From: Gari tellinella
Lineage: Eukaryota; Mollusca; Bivalvia; Cardiida; Psammobiidae
Assembly: GCA_922989275.2 (NCBI GenBank)
Contig: OV277868.1
Coordinates: forward strand, 20,642,291-20,706,290
Direction: 5' to 3'
DNA: 64,000 nucleotides
In this document: in pieces, positions 10,245-19,884 of the stretch
Numbering within the stretch: the first letter of the stretch is position 1
Layout: each line of letters begins with the position of its first letter
Notes under the pieces: generated by a model
Database searches by the model: none
What the model was told of the DNA's origin: nothing
Seen by the model: the letters and a program-made list of their open reading frames with translations, nothing else
Program-made: the position numbers and the translations under genes

Positions 10245-10506
10245 CAGGGCTCCAGATAACAGGGAGTTAAATGAATAAAACCAGCATTTTTTCACTCATT
10301 TCAGCACCAAATCCTATGGTGTAACTACTCATTAGAATTGTCTTGAAAAGACAATTCTAGTGAGTAGTGACACCATAGAGTTTAATGCAGAACTAACTTT
10401 TTATTTTATTGAAAAACTCTACTTATCTGGAGCCCTGGTGATCATAGGGTTTAATAAAAAAAAATAAAGACTTTAGTTTTGGAAAAAACTCTTATCTGGA
10501 GCCCTG
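10245..10506. mobile_element. Family E element with partly duplicated right end
   Basis: Begins CAGGGCTCCAGATAACAGG and ends CTTATCTGGAGCCCTG. ATGTAT flanks both sides (10239-10244 and 10507-10512), a 6-bp target duplication. The first CTGGAGCCCTG at about 10427-10437 is followed by a second copy of the right terminus. The inner palindrome around TCTTGAAAAGA is flanked by GTAACTACTCATTAGAATTG and its complement. Confidence 0.8.
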
Positions 10507-10557
10507 ATGTATGTTTATTTGGTACACAAACTAATGCACCTTAACCTAAGTGATCAG

Positions 10558-10681
10558 ACTGGGAGAGAAGCTTGCACCTTCAATGATGAATCTTCTGGAG
10601 GATGAGGAAGAAGATGAAGAAGAGGAGGACCTCTTCAGTGATAGGAGATACGGAAATAGCCCACCAGAAATAGAACCCCTG
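10558..10681 (+). CDS. CUEDC1: CUEDC1-like protein, exon 5 of 6 in window
   Basis: Acceptor GATCAG ends at 10557. The first A completes the AT carried from the previous exon (Ile), then LGEKLAPSMMNLLEDEEEDE, EEEDLFSDRRYGNSPPEI, EPL, ending in phase 0 before donor GTAGGA. The NLLEDEEED acidic block parallels the TANLLDDVEG-acidic region near the C terminus of vertebrate CUEDC1. The acidic run follows directly after the basic run of the previous exon. Confidence 0.88.
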
Positions 10682-10747
10682 GTAGGATCATATGATATAT
10701 GTGTGAACTAGATTGGTACAAAGTAGGGCTTGAATCGCTTCTGATAT

Positions 10748-11000
10748 TTAACCCATAACCCCATAGCCTGTTTATATTTTTAAAGAAAGACAATCACTTA
10801 AAGCAGGTTGAAAGTAAAGCAGAATGTGCCTTTAGGCACATTCTGCTTTACTTTCAGCCTGCTTAAAGCTGTTATCTGCTAGGATATAGAAAATATTTCT
10901 TATGATACATATTCATAACTGTATAAAAGGGAACTACTTTTGTCAGTTGAGGAATATATTATAGGTGTAAAAAGGCGTATTTATGGGGGGAATGAGTTAA
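10748..11000. mobile_element. Family B MITE, complete
   Basis: TTAACCCATAACCCCATAGC to TATGGGGGGAATGAGTTAA. Core 2 hairpin is at about 10799-10868 with loop GTGCCTTTAGGCAC. Intronic. Confidence 0.88.
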
Positions 11001-11139
11001 TCATTAGACAAGAAATATGTTATATAGTATTATAAATCTGGTATAATAGTAATTAGAGAAGATATAATTTTCTGTCACATGTTAAAGTCATTAGTGAACA
11101 AACATACACTCACAAACAACCTAATGTTGGTCTGCCTTA

Positions 11140-11661
11140 CAGTGGTAAATACGCTATTCCTACCCATTTACGCGTTAATCTATGCGTAAGAAACGCATAG
11201 TGAATGCTTAACGAACGGTTAATGCCTAACGATCTTAACCCGTTTAAACGCGTTAATAAACGATTATACCAGAGATGTTGCGATTTGTGCTTCAGTTATC
11301 CGTTTCACGCGGAGATTTCGGATCTTATCGACAGGCACTGACCACCCGCCTGTAAACAATCAATAAGAACAAGCATTGACCACCCGCCTATATATGCCAC
11401 TCTGATATCGGGGGATTAACAGTGTATTGCCAATTAAAGATAGCAATGTTATCGGCGATACCACCTAATGTTCTGTAATACACATGTCATAAAGTGGATG
11501 TGTAAACCGCTGAAGCTAAGGTGTCCGTCGGCTTAGTGATGACCCTTTCATCCGGGCTCTTTTAAACGCGTAAAGAAACGGCTAGGAAAGGCGTTTAACG
11601 AAACGGATAATAAACACGTAAGAAAAGCGTAGAGTGGGTAGGAATAGCGTATTTACCACTG
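11140..11661. mobile_element. Element G, TA-flanked MITE
   Basis: 522 bp. Inverted ends CAGTGGTAAATACGCTATTC and complement, each about 27 bp (adding CTACCCA), with TA on both sides. Inside lie AAACGCG/CGCGTT motifs and a near-repeat TGACCACCCGCCTGTA / TGACCACCCGCCTATA. No transposase. Tc1/mariner-like by ends. Confidence 0.88.
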
Positions 11662-11815
11662 TAACCTGTTGTCTGTGATTATCTATTGCAATTGAATTGT
11701 AGGTCAATATTATCATAATTATGTTTAAAAGCTTCAGTTTACTGTACTGTTTCAGAAAAATTTGCCTTTATCCAAGAATGAAATGGCTTAAGATCACTTT
11801 GTGAGCATGAATGTA

Positions 11816-12536
11816 CAGTGGAGAAAACTTTATTCTTTCCCAATAAAAGTGTTTACACTAAAATTGTTTTTATGCCCCCGGCATCGACAGATGCGGGAGC
11901 ATATAGTAATCGTCCTGTCCGTCCGTCCGTCCGTGCGTCCGTCCGTCTCTCCGTCCGTCCGTCCGTAACCAGGTTAAGTAGATTTTACCGTTTCGTCTAG
12001 CACCAACACCACTTACTCCAATGCTTGGATACTTATACAGTTGTTGCCTTGGACCATTCCCTATCCACCAATATCACCTAACCTTGATTTTGACCTTGAC
12101 CTTGACCTAATTTGGACTTAGAATATTTTGAATGGGCTATTTCTTGGTTAACTAGATTTTACCGTTTCGTCTAGCATCAACACTACTTACTACAATGCTT
12201 CAATACTTATACAGTTATTGCCTTGGACCATTACCAAGCTCAGTTTGACCTTGACCTAATTTGGACTTAGAAAAGATTCAGAATATATTGTCAAGGATGC
12301 CACCGGGGGCATAAGCGTTTATTGAACGCGCAGTCTTGTTTCCAAAAGCAAACAGTTTGGAGCCAGATCAGATGCAAGGTAACCTGGTGTCTGATCAGGC
12401 TCCAAACTGTTTGCCACTCAGATTAAAAAAAACAATAATAAGAAATGTCAAAAAATTGTAATTCCTACATTTGAGCGATTTGCATTTGCATGTTTCGTTT
12501 GCATTTAAAGGGGAAAGAACAACATTTTCTCCACTG
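11816..12536. mobile_element. Family A MITE split by element K
   Basis: TA-flanked ends CAGTGGAGAAAACTTTATTC and AACATTTTCTCCACTG. The left arm reads to CACTAAAATTG, then element K, and resumes at CCAAAAGCAAACAGTTTGGA with the core 1 palindrome (12347-12416). Confidence 0.85.
11867..12338 (+). mobile_element. Element K, Helentron-like
   Basis: The 5' end TTTTTATGCCCCCGGCATCG and the 3' subterminal motif CCACCGGGGGCATAAGCG are inverted copies (TTATGCCCCCGG / CCGGGGGCATAA). After the 3' copy comes a hairpin GCGTTTATTGAACGC and GCAGTCTTGTT. A (GTCC)n microsatellite fills 11911-11966 and GACCTTGACCTTGACC repeats follow. The insertion lies cleanly inside a family A copy, giving good boundaries. 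Short non-autonomous rolling-circle-type element is an inference from structure. Confidence 0.65.
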
Positions 12537-12557
12537 TATATATCAAGCATGAACCCC

Positions 12558-12997
12558 TTCCCTCATTTCTTGTTTGAAGCACATGCTTGCTTAAAACAAA
12601 CTGAAAGTAAAGCAGAATACTTTTTTAAGAAGCCTGTTTTAACTCTTTACCTGATAGCCTATTTCTAGTACTTAAGATAGGTGAATACTTAAAGCAGGTT
12701 GAAAGTAAAGCAGAATGCGCCTTAGGGCGCATTCTGCTTTACTTTCTGTCTGCTTTAAGCTATCATGTGCTATAATATAGAAAATATTCCCTATAATACA
12801 TATTCATTGCTGATTAAATAGGAACTATTTTCTTCAGCGGATGAATAAATCATACCCGCTAAAAGGCGCTTCTATTGGGGAAAGGGTTAAGCTAGCTATT
12901 CATCACAGTGTAAAATGGAACTATTTTCTATGGTGTAGGAATAAATTAAAGACTTTAAAAAGACGTTAAGTTTTATAAGTATTTTGGTTAATGGGTT
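12558..12997. mobile_element. Family B MITE (outer), split by another family B
   Basis: Left part has CATTTCTTGTTTGAAGC and AAACTGAAAGTAAAGCAGAA. The right part (GGAACTATTTTCTATGGTG, TTGGTTAATGGGTTGA) resumes after the inner copy. Confidence 0.6.
12639..12890. mobile_element. Family B MITE (inner), complete
   Basis: TTAACTCTTTACCTGATAGC to GGGGAAAGGGTTAA with TTAA at both ends, and a core 2 hairpin at about 12692-12762 (loop GCGCCTTAGGGCGC). Confidence 0.85.
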
Positions 12998-13014
12998 GAA
13001 ACTTTTGTTTTCAG

Positions 13015-13116
13015 CCCCTTCCCAGTGTGCCAAGTCACAGAACTGTACAGCGGCCGGCCTATAACCCAGATGGAGTAACTACCTACTTTGACAATAAGAA
13101 TATGGACATGGTGTAA
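13015..13116 (+). CDS. CUEDC1: CUEDC1-like protein, terminal exon with stop
   Basis: Acceptor TTTTGTTTTCAG ends at 13014. Phase 0. Reads PLPSVPSHRTVQRPAYNP, DGVTTYFDNKNMDMV and stop TAA at 13114-13116. I do not recognise this C-terminal tail from vertebrate CUEDC1, which diverges here; the assignment rests on phase and position. The six exons add up to about 235 residues of C-terminal protein. The segment from AGATGGAGTA onward is duplicated just downstream (13151). Confidence 0.82.
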   Translation, partial: PLPSVPSHRTVQRPAYNPDGVTTYFDNKNMDMV

Positions 13117-13150
13117 ATACTGCCCTCATTATCTATGACAGTGTCAACAG

Positions 13151-13430
13151 AGATGGAGTAGCTACCTACAGTCAAACTTCGATATCTCAACACGTTTAAC
13201 TCAAACTTTCCGATGGTTCAACATATGAACTGCATTATTTCATGCTTGGGTATGTCGAACATACCCATATTTCAAAGTTAAAAAGTGGCTTAGCCACGTT
13301 TAAACTTTGAAATACGGGTACGTTTGAGTTAAACGAGTTCGAGATATCGAAGTTTGACTGTACTTATATCGACATGGTGTGAGTTCTGTCCTTATCATCC
13401 ATGACAGCATCAATGAGATCACAGCAGTGT
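13151..13430 (+). pseudogene. Tandem copy of terminal exon end, split by element H
   Basis: AGATGGAGTAGCTACCTA (13151-13168) repeats AGATGGAGTAACTACCTA (13068-13085), an 83-bp offset. After the H insertion it resumes at 13363 with ATCGACATGGTGTGAGTTCT and CATCCATGACAGCATCAA, matching ATGGACATGGTGTAAATACT and CTATGACAGTGTCAA of the real exon and 3'UTR. About 11 bases are missing in the middle. The copy has no acceptor of its own and is probably 3'UTR. Confidence 0.75.
13169..13360. mobile_element. Element H, TA-flanked MITE
   Basis: 192 bp with inverted ends CAGTCAAACTTCGATATCTC and complement, TA both sides. An inner palindrome surrounds AGTGGCTTAGCCACGT. The ends resemble pogo/Tc1-type MITEs. 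Confidence 0.88.
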
Positions 13431-13444
13431 TCAAGTGTAAAAAA

Positions 13445-13637
13445 CAGGGTTCCAGATAAGAGAAAGTAAACAGAACAAATCCAACAATTCCTCATTTAAG
13501 ACAGCACCAAATCCTATGGTGTTACTACTCATTAAAATCATCTCAAAGAGACAATTTTAATGAGTAGTGACACCATAGGGTTTAATGCAGATTTAAAGAT
13601 TCCAATTTTCAAAATACTCCCCAAATCTGGAGCCCTG
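13445..13637. mobile_element. Family E element, complete
   Basis: 193 bp, CAGGGTTCCAGATAAG to CTGGAGCCCTG. The central palindrome (GTGTTACTACTCATTAAAAT and complement, loop CTCAAAGAG) is typical of E. No clear target duplication. Confidence 0.82.
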
Positions 13638-13796
13638 ACCACAGTTTATTAGAGTATACTGTAGCTTGTAGTCAGCAACCACTGAAAAAAGGAAGATATA
13701 AATTTAGACTTAAGATCAAGTTTCAGTTTATTGCAGGACAAAAGTAATGCTCTTTCTTCATTATTTGTGTCCTGTATTGAGCAGCCACCTGTCTGT

Positions 13797-13860
13797 AATA
13801 ATAATAATAATAAAGACTTTATTTCAAGAGGGTAACACAATTAGAACACACAAGCAACTA
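13797..13860 (-). repeat. AAT microsatellite; possible LINE 3' tail or poly(A) signal
   Basis: (AAT)n runs into AATAAA (13809-13814) and GACTTTATTTCAAGAGG. Read on the - strand it resembles the 3' tail of a LINE with a TTA-type microsatellite. On the + strand, AATAAA could serve as a distant poly(A) signal for the CUEDC1-like gene. Neither is proven. 13860-14266 has no gene; 13965-14095 resembles the repeat at 36681. Confidence 0.35.
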
Positions 13861-14266
13861 ATCTCCCTTGTGGCCCTCAAGGGATGTAAAGATCATCATG
13901 CTGTTCATTTGGTGGTAGCATAACACAAGTGTGACCTGTAGTTAAAGATACATAGGATTTGTCATGAGTCTATCTTTGAGACAAGCTGATCTTAACCGAG
14001 TTTAGAATTGAAATGTTATAAAGCAAGCCTTAGTGAGCTTAATAACTTTTGGTATTCTAGAAGAGGCTGATATCAGCTTCTCTCAAATATGGACAAATGA
14101 CAAAAACTAATATTATTATACAATGTTCTGGTAGAGTATTCACAAGCATGTAATTAAAACCCAAAGCAATTATGAAAAATGTTACAGCCCAAGAGATAGA
14201 ACATTCATTTGTACACTTGTCCTATGCAAACAGTATAAACCCAGACCTGTTTGTCATTTTGGAATG

Positions 14267-14470
14267 CAGTAAAACCTCCTTATTATGAGCTCTAATAAGT
14301 AGGCTTATATATTGTATAGTAACAGATGACAGCTTAAAGCAAGGTGAAAGTAAAACAAAAAGCTCCTTTAGGAGCTTTCTGTTTTACTTTCATCTTGCTT
14401 TAGGCAGTCACCTGCTTAAAGCACCTATAAAGAACCACAAGTCTATGATTGTATTAGAGAGGTTTTACTG
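14267..14470. mobile_element. Family F MITE
   Basis: Ends CAGTAAAACCTCCTTATTAT and GTATTAGAGAGGTTTTACTG; right TA present. The centre is a core 2 variant: TTAAAGCAAGGTGAAAGTAA with loop GCTCCTTTAGGAGC and complementary arm (14334-14404). Confidence 0.8.
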
Positions 14471-14548
14471 TATATTGTAAAACATAGACAATGAGTTAGC
14501 CAGGGATACACTGTTATGTTCTGTAGTTCCTATTAAGGTTGTACCATT

Positions 14549-14741
14549 CAGGGTTCCAGATAAGGGGAGTTTTTCCAAAACTAAAATCTTTATTTCTGCA
14601 TTAAACCCTATGGTGTCACTTCTCATTAGAATCGTCTCTTTGAGACAATTCTTAAGAGTAGTAACACCATAGGGTTTGCTGTTGACATGAGTGAGAAAAT
14701 GTTGGATTTGTTCAGTTGACTCCCTCTTATCTGGAGCCCTT
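14549..14741. mobile_element. Family E element, complete
   Basis: 193 bp, opposite strand order to 13445. Ends CAGGGTTCCAGATAAGG and CTGGAGCCCT(T). ACCATT flanks both sides (14543-14548, 14742-14747), a 6-bp target duplication. Confidence 0.85.
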
Positions 14742-14834
14742 ACCATTTATGCACTTTGTTAAGAGAGTTGTTCATGTAAATTGCAATCAGATGATAGTTT
14801 TATTGGTATTTATGAGCTGTCATTGCATGTATGG

Positions 14835-15059
14835 TTAGATTTTATCAATCTGCACTTTTATGTAAGTCATTGGTTAATATTTAAACAAAAATGGAAAAGT
14901 AATTCAAACAATGTAGATCCTGATTAGAGGGATCCTTTAGATCAGGTTAGATTTTTATCAATCTGCACTTTTATGTAAGTCATTGGTTAATATTTAAACA
15001 AAAATGGAAAAGTAATTCAAACAATGTAGATCCTGATTAGAGGGATCCTTTAGATCAGG
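14835..15059 (+). repeat. Direct tandem duplication, about 112 bp
   Basis: Unit starting TTAGATTTTATCAATCTGCA at 14835 repeats at 14947 almost without change (one extra T). Both units end in a half core 1 palindrome (AACAATGTAGATCCTGATTA). Near-identity suggests a recent event. Confidence 0.85.
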
Positions 15060-15240
15060 ATCAGGATCTACACTTTTAACAAAACATACATTTAAGCGGT
15101 GTCATGAAAAAAACCTGCCTTATTGCATTGCAACATTATACAGAACAAGCACTGTTGTTATCCCAGTTATCAAAATACAGCACATAATGCAGCTACATAA
15201 AATGCTTAAGATGCATGAGGGTGAAAACATTGTATATCAA

Positions 15241-15496
15241 CAGGGCTGCCATTTCTCCGGATTTTTCCTAAGTATTAGGATTTTTATCCTAGCAGATCGT
15301 AGCTCTAAACAGGCTGAAAGTAAAGCAGAATGCGCCTTAGGGCGCATTCTGCTTTACTTTCAACCTTTTTTAAGCAGTCATGTGTCTTCAAAACAAGAAA
15401 CAAACTATAGGGTAAAGGTATGAATAGTAAGATTGCGTCTGGAAAATTGAAAATTTGAAATCTTAGGATTTTTATAATCAACTTATGGCAGCCCTG
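15241..15496. mobile_element. Family P element, complete
   Basis: Ends CAGGGCTGCCATTTCTCC and TTATGGCAGCCCTG. TATCAA flanks both sides (15235-15240, 15497-15502). Core 2 hairpin at 15306-15372 (loop GCGCCTTAGGGCGC). The inner AAACAAGAAACAAACTATAG resembles family B. Confidence 0.85.
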
Positions 15497-16035
15497 TATC
15501 AAGACCAACTTCTGCGTCTTTGACGCAGTGGCTGACCTTGATATACACTGTTTGCAACGCAATAAGGCAGGTTTTCTGGCGGCAAGAAAAATAAAGTCTA
15601 GGTATACTGGATTTTCCCCTGTAGGTATGTTCATTCTTCTGTTTGTTCATCTGTCTGTCCACATATACATTTGTATGTTACATACTTTGTTCTTCTTATT
15701 CCTCCCACAGTTTTCAAACTACAGCTTAATTATTTTAAAGGATGTTTGCACATATACCACAGATTTGCATATGGTCAAGATTTTTATATGCTTCAATTTT
15801 TCAAAGAATTAAGGCCAGTTAAACTTGGTAACAGACACAGTCTTGTCATGTAGTTTCAGTCTGCAATTCCATTGGATAAAGGGTTGTTTCTTTAAAAATT
15901 ACCTTGTTTGTCTAGTGACAAACAGGATCAAATACCTGATCAGATGTCAGTGAAATGAAAGGCTAGTCTGACTCTCTGTTTGCAATGTCTAAAGGTCATT
16001 TATTTCATGATGTATCACTTGCATTTATATATAGA

Positions 16036-16215
16036 CAGGGCTCCAGATAAGAGGAGTATTTCAAAAACTGAAATTTTTATTTCTGCTTTAAACCCTTTGG
16101 TGTCACAACTCATTAAAATCGTATCGAAGAGACGATTCTAATGAGTAGTGAAACCATAGGATTTGGTGCTGAAAAGAGTGAGAAAATATTAGATTTGTTC
16201 TGTTTACTCCCTGTA
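16036..16215. mobile_element. Family E element, right end truncated
   Basis: CAGGGCTCCAGATAAGAGG, central palindrome with loop TATCGAAGAGACG, then stops at TTTACTCCCTG, where palindrome T begins. The 15500-16035 stretch has no gene, only a half palindrome near 15905-15985. Confidence 0.75.
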
Positions 16216-16228
16216 TAGAGAGAGAATT

Positions 16229-16408
16229 TATTTAAGAAATAATAAATTCATACCAGTGTTTTATCGTGCAATCGAACACTGGTAGGAGTTGGAGATGCGT
16301 AGTAATTTAATCACGAGGCCTTTAGGCCGAGTGGTTTAATTACAAGCATCTCAACGACTACCCGTGTTCGATTGTTAGATAAAACACTGGTATTAATTTA
16401 TTATTTCG
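16229..16408. repeat. Palindromic element T, about 180 bp
   Basis: Arms AATAAATTCATACCAGTGTT and its complement meet at GAGGCCTTTAGGCCGAG. Both arms also contain CAATCGAACAC and GATGC..AATTAA blocks. One large foldback with no distinct terminal motif; inserted at the broken end of the E copy. Confidence 0.75.
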
Positions 16409-16639
16409 ATTCTAACACATAATTTTACCTTAATTAGCACCGAAGCAACGGCGCTACATTTCTTGGCGTATGCATTTTCGAAGCCAAATGACGTCACGTT
16501 AGAACGTTTAGCGCGTGAGTGTTCTACTGAAAATTCGTACATTGAGACTGTCCTTCTTCGCTTATATAGGGTTGTGGGCGAGGTGTGTTAGAATGATATT
16601 TACATGATAAACATAAATGATAAACTGATGGCTGTTTTG

Positions 16640-16830
16640 TTCTTATCCCATAACTCCATAGCCTGTTTCTAGTTTTGAAGATAGGTGACCACTTAAAGCA
16701 GGTTGAAAGTAAAGCAGAATGTGCCTTAAGGCACATTCTGCTTTACTGTCAGCCTGCTGTAAGCTACCATCATAACTACTTTCTTCAGTGAAGGATAAAT
16801 TAAAGGTGTATTTATGAAATAATGGGTTCT
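16640..16830. mobile_element. Family B MITE, shortened right arm
   Basis: TTATCCCATAACTCCATAGC, complete core 2 hairpin (16695-16765), then a right arm missing about 60 bp, ending TTATGAAATAATGGGTT. Confidence 0.75.
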
Positions 16831-16908
16831 AATCTGACTGAGTTTGATATAGAATATGTCTTGTGGTACTTTACCATATCTGTCACAAGTACACATCGTC
16901 ACCATATA

Positions 16909-17153
16909 CAGTGGAGAATCTGTTATTCTTTCCCGTTTAAACGCAAACGTACGCAAACGCAAAGCACTAAAACGTAGAAAAGAACAACTTTTGGAAAATT
17001 TTGATAATTCTTGTTTATCTTGGTGGCAAACAGTTTGGAGCCTGATCGGACGCCGGTTACCAGGCGTCTGATCTGGCTCCAAACTGTTTGCAAAGGAAAT
17101 AATAGTTTAAGCGTAAACGCGTTTATTGGGAAAGAATAACGTATTCTCCACTG
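16909..17153. mobile_element. Family A MITE, complete, inverted
   Basis: 245 bp, TA-flanked, CAGTGGAGAATCTG to GTATTCTCCACTG, core 1 palindrome at about 17027-17093. 17160-17770 holds no gene; a half core 1 motif is at about 17470. Confidence 0.92.
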
Positions 17154-17774
17154 TAACAGGAATACTGTAGGTGGGATGTTGAAATCACTCGCTTCACTCG
17201 TTTGCATATTTAAACACATCTGTTGAGAATTTTAGTTGATCAAAGTTCATTAAAAGTGTTTTAAAAATGAATTTTTCTTTTACAGTGAAATTTTTTAATG
17301 CTTTTACAGGATTGTATTTTAGGATTTTATACATCTACATAAATGCCAGCCATGTTTTGTAGATTTTTTATTTATTTTAGATTTATCGGTTTTGAATTCG
17401 AAAGATTTTTTTATTAAGTTATTTGTTTCTTGACATTTTACAGTTCACCAGTGTATATGTATGATTTGTGCAAATAGTTTGAATCCAGATGATATGCCAA
17501 GCTATAAAACAAGTTCGAAGTATCAAGTTTCATATGCGTGATTAGTGAGTCATTAGGGGCTATATTTTCTTATACTTTTTCTTTATGCATGAAATAAGAT
17601 AAAGGGGAATATTTCAAAACCTAGAAATATTTTATTTCTACACAATTTGTGTTGTTTCTACTCATTTTGGCACTGGCTCAAAGAGTAAAGTTAGTCTAAC
17701 TAGTCACAAGTTTTGTATGTAAGGCATACAACATGTCAGTTTTGGCGATGTGTTCTGTCTAACATATGTTGACA

Positions 17775-17900
17775 GGGCCTCCGTGGCCTAGTGGTTATAG
17801 TCACTGTGACTTATGACATCACTAAGCTCCCCACTGCTGTGGGTTCAAATCCTGGCCTGGTCATTCAGATTTTTTCATGTGGGGACTTGAGCAAGTTTGA
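17775..17900 (+). mobile_element. tRNA-headed SINE, truncated
   Basis: GGGCCTCCGTGGCCTAGTGG contains an A-box-like TGGCCTAGTGGTTA. GGGTTCAAATCC (17841-17852) is a B box. This spacing is that of a tRNA-derived pol III promoter. The sequence resembles the widespread bivalve SINE head. The 3' body is diverged and no poly(A) or target duplication is seen. It is not a functional tRNA gene: no cloverleaf closes. Confidence 0.75.
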
Positions 17901-17940
17901 AATATAAAAGTTTGGCTGTTCTGCAGGTTATACTACACTA

Positions 17941-18176
17941 CAGTGGAGAATCTGTTATTCTTTCCCAATAAACGCGTTTACGCTAAAACTATTATTTGCA
18001 GTGCAAACAGTTTGGAGCCAGATCGGACGCCGGGTAACCCGGCGTCTGATCAGGCTCCAAACTGTTTGCCACCAAGATAAACAAGAATTATCAGAATTGT
18101 CAAAAAATTGTTCTTTTCTACGTTTTAGTGATTTGCGTTTGCGTTTAAACGGGAAAGAATAACAGATTCTCCACTG
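17941..18176. mobile_element. Family A MITE, complete
   Basis: 236 bp, TA-flanked. Lacks the CGTACGTTT segment in the GCTTTGCG arm, hence shorter than the 246-bp form. Core 1 loop GGGTAACCCGG. Confidence 0.92.
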
Positions 18177-18326
18177 TAAATGAGACATTTGTTATGGTCT
18201 TATTAAGGTTTGATACATTGATAACATCAACTTGTACACTTTTCATTTGGGATTTTCCATTTTTAGAATATAGCAAATCACTGAATTTTGAAGGCTTTAT
18301 TCCAATCAATGTTCAAAAGTATGACA

Positions 18327-18391
18327 AACAGTGTAGAACCAGATCAAAGGGCTCCTGCAGGAGCCCTCTGATCTGGGTCTATACTGTTTGC
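18327..18391. repeat. Stand-alone core 1 palindrome
   Basis: CAAACAGTGTAGAACCAGAT and its complement around GGCTCCTGCAGGAGCC. Close relative of 9486-9553. No transposon ends nearby. 18400-18750 has no gene. Confidence 0.75.
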
Positions 18392-18750
18392 ATATAAATC
18401 TCTGTTTTTGCACGTGAGTGGTTAATCCATTAAGTCATACTGACTCATATTGACACATTGCGCAATATTCTCATACTGACTCATTTTGACACACTCTAAT
18501 CCACTAGCTTGTATTGAGATAAGCATTGATAATTGTTAATCGCTTATGAGTTAATGTGTAAAGATATGTAAATAGGATAATTGAAGCAGTAAGGTAGACA
18601 TCAATTGAGTACACAATTAACTGATTTACAAGTGGTCTTTTTTTGTGGTTAGCTAAGCCTATTTGTACCATTAGCGTCATCTGTCCGTATGTAACATAAA
18701 AACATTGAACCAATACTCAGTAGTCATTCATAATACACCACTATCTCTGT

Positions 18751-18859
18751 GAACAGGTAGCTCTCATTTCACCTCATATTGCACAAACTATCTCAAATAG
18801 ACTATGAACAGGTAGCTCTCATTTCACCTCATAATACACAAACTATCTCTAATAGACTA
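18751..18859 (+). repeat. 55-bp tandem duplication
   Basis: GAACAGGTAGCTCTCATTTC begins at 18751 and again at 18806; the units differ at only a few positions. A family A element is inserted at the TA at its end. Confidence 0.85.
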
Positions 18860-19096
18860 CAGTGGAGAAAACGGATTTTCTTTCCCAATAAACGCGTTTA
18901 CGCTAAAACTATTATTTGCAGTGCAAACAGTTTGGAGCCAGATCAGACGCCGGGTAATCCGGCGTCTGATCAGGCTCCAAATTGTTTGCCACCAAGATAA
19001 ACAAGAATTATCAGAATTGTCCAAAAGTTGTTCTTTTCTACGTTTTAGTGCTTTGCGTTTGCGTTTAAACGGGAAAGAATAACAGATTCTCCACTG
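18860..19096. mobile_element. Family A MITE, complete
   Basis: 237 bp, TA-flanked, same orientation and short form as 17941-18176. Confidence 0.92.
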
Positions 19097-19180
19097 TATG
19101 AACAGATATCAAGCTCTTGTTTCGTAGAAGTAGCCAATGGGAAACCATGGTATTGGGGTTTTTTTTGTGAAGAACTTAAA

Positions 19181-19430
19181 TTAACCAATTACCCCATAGA
19201 CAGTTTCTAGTATTGAATATAGGTGACCACTTAAAGCAGGTTGAAAGTAAAGCAGAATGGGCCTTAAGGCACATTGTGCTTTACTTTCAGCCTGCTTTAA
19301 GCTACAATCTGCTTAGAAACACTTTCTATGATACATATTTATGGCTGTATAAATTGGAATTAATTTCTTTAAGTGGATGAATATATGAAAGATGTAAAAA
19401 TATGTATTTACAGGATGATGAGTTCAGCCT
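19181..19430. mobile_element. Family B MITE
   Basis: TTAACCAATTACCCCATAGA, core 2 hairpin (19235-19303), ends CAGGATGATGAGTTC. It abuts the next B copy. Confidence 0.8.
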
Positions 19431-19884
19431 TTTACCCCATAGATACTCATTTGTTAAGCATTGACCTTATTTTCTACACTCACTGAAGAAAACAGTTCCA
19501 ATTTATTCCATAATGTATCACAAGAGATATTTTCTTTATTCAAGCAGATGGTAGTGTAAAGCAGGTTTAAAGTAAAGCAGAATGTGCCTTAACCCTTAGC
19601 CTGCCACTCACGACTATAGCTCCATATGCAAACAGCTTGGATCCGGATGAGACGCCGAGTAACTCGGCGTCTCATCCGGATCCAAGCTGTTTGACACTCG
19701 GACAACATTTTCAGCAATTTCGAGCAACTTTGAAGCACCTTGAAACTTGAAGCAGACGAGAAATATAGCAGACAACAATTTATTTGGCGGGCTAAGGGTT
19801 AAGGCACTTTCGCATTACTCTCAACATGCTTTAAGAAGTCCCATGTCTTCAAAACTAGAAATTAGCTATGGGGTAAAGGGTTAA
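19431..19884. mobile_element. Family B MITE, inverted, hosting an N insertion
   Basis: CTTTTACCCCATAGATACTC at the left and GCTATGGGGTAAAGGGTTAA at the right. The hairpin arms GTAAAGCAGAATGTGCC (left) and GGCACTTTCGCATTACTC (right) are separated by the N element inserted exactly at the loop TTAA. Confidence 0.85.
19589..19802. mobile_element. Family N element (TTAA type), nested
   Basis: TTAACCCTTAGCCTGCC to GGCGGGCTAAGGGTTAA. TTAA on both sides; the host reads GTGCC|TTAA|GGCAC without it. Core 1 palindrome at 19627-19693 with AGCTTGGATCCGGATGAGAC arms. Almost identical to 54096-54309. CCC/GGG ends and a TTAA target fit piggyBac. Confidence 0.92.

Noticed and set aside
13809..13814. AATAAA as the definite poly(A) signal of the CUEDC1-like gene
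   Set aside because: It lies in an AAT microsatellite that looks like a reverse-strand LINE tail, and two E/H-type insertions separate it from the stop codon; kept only as a possibility.
17775..17900. tRNA gene
   Set aside because: A and B boxes are present, but no acceptor stem or anticodon arm closes, and the sequence matches a SINE head better.
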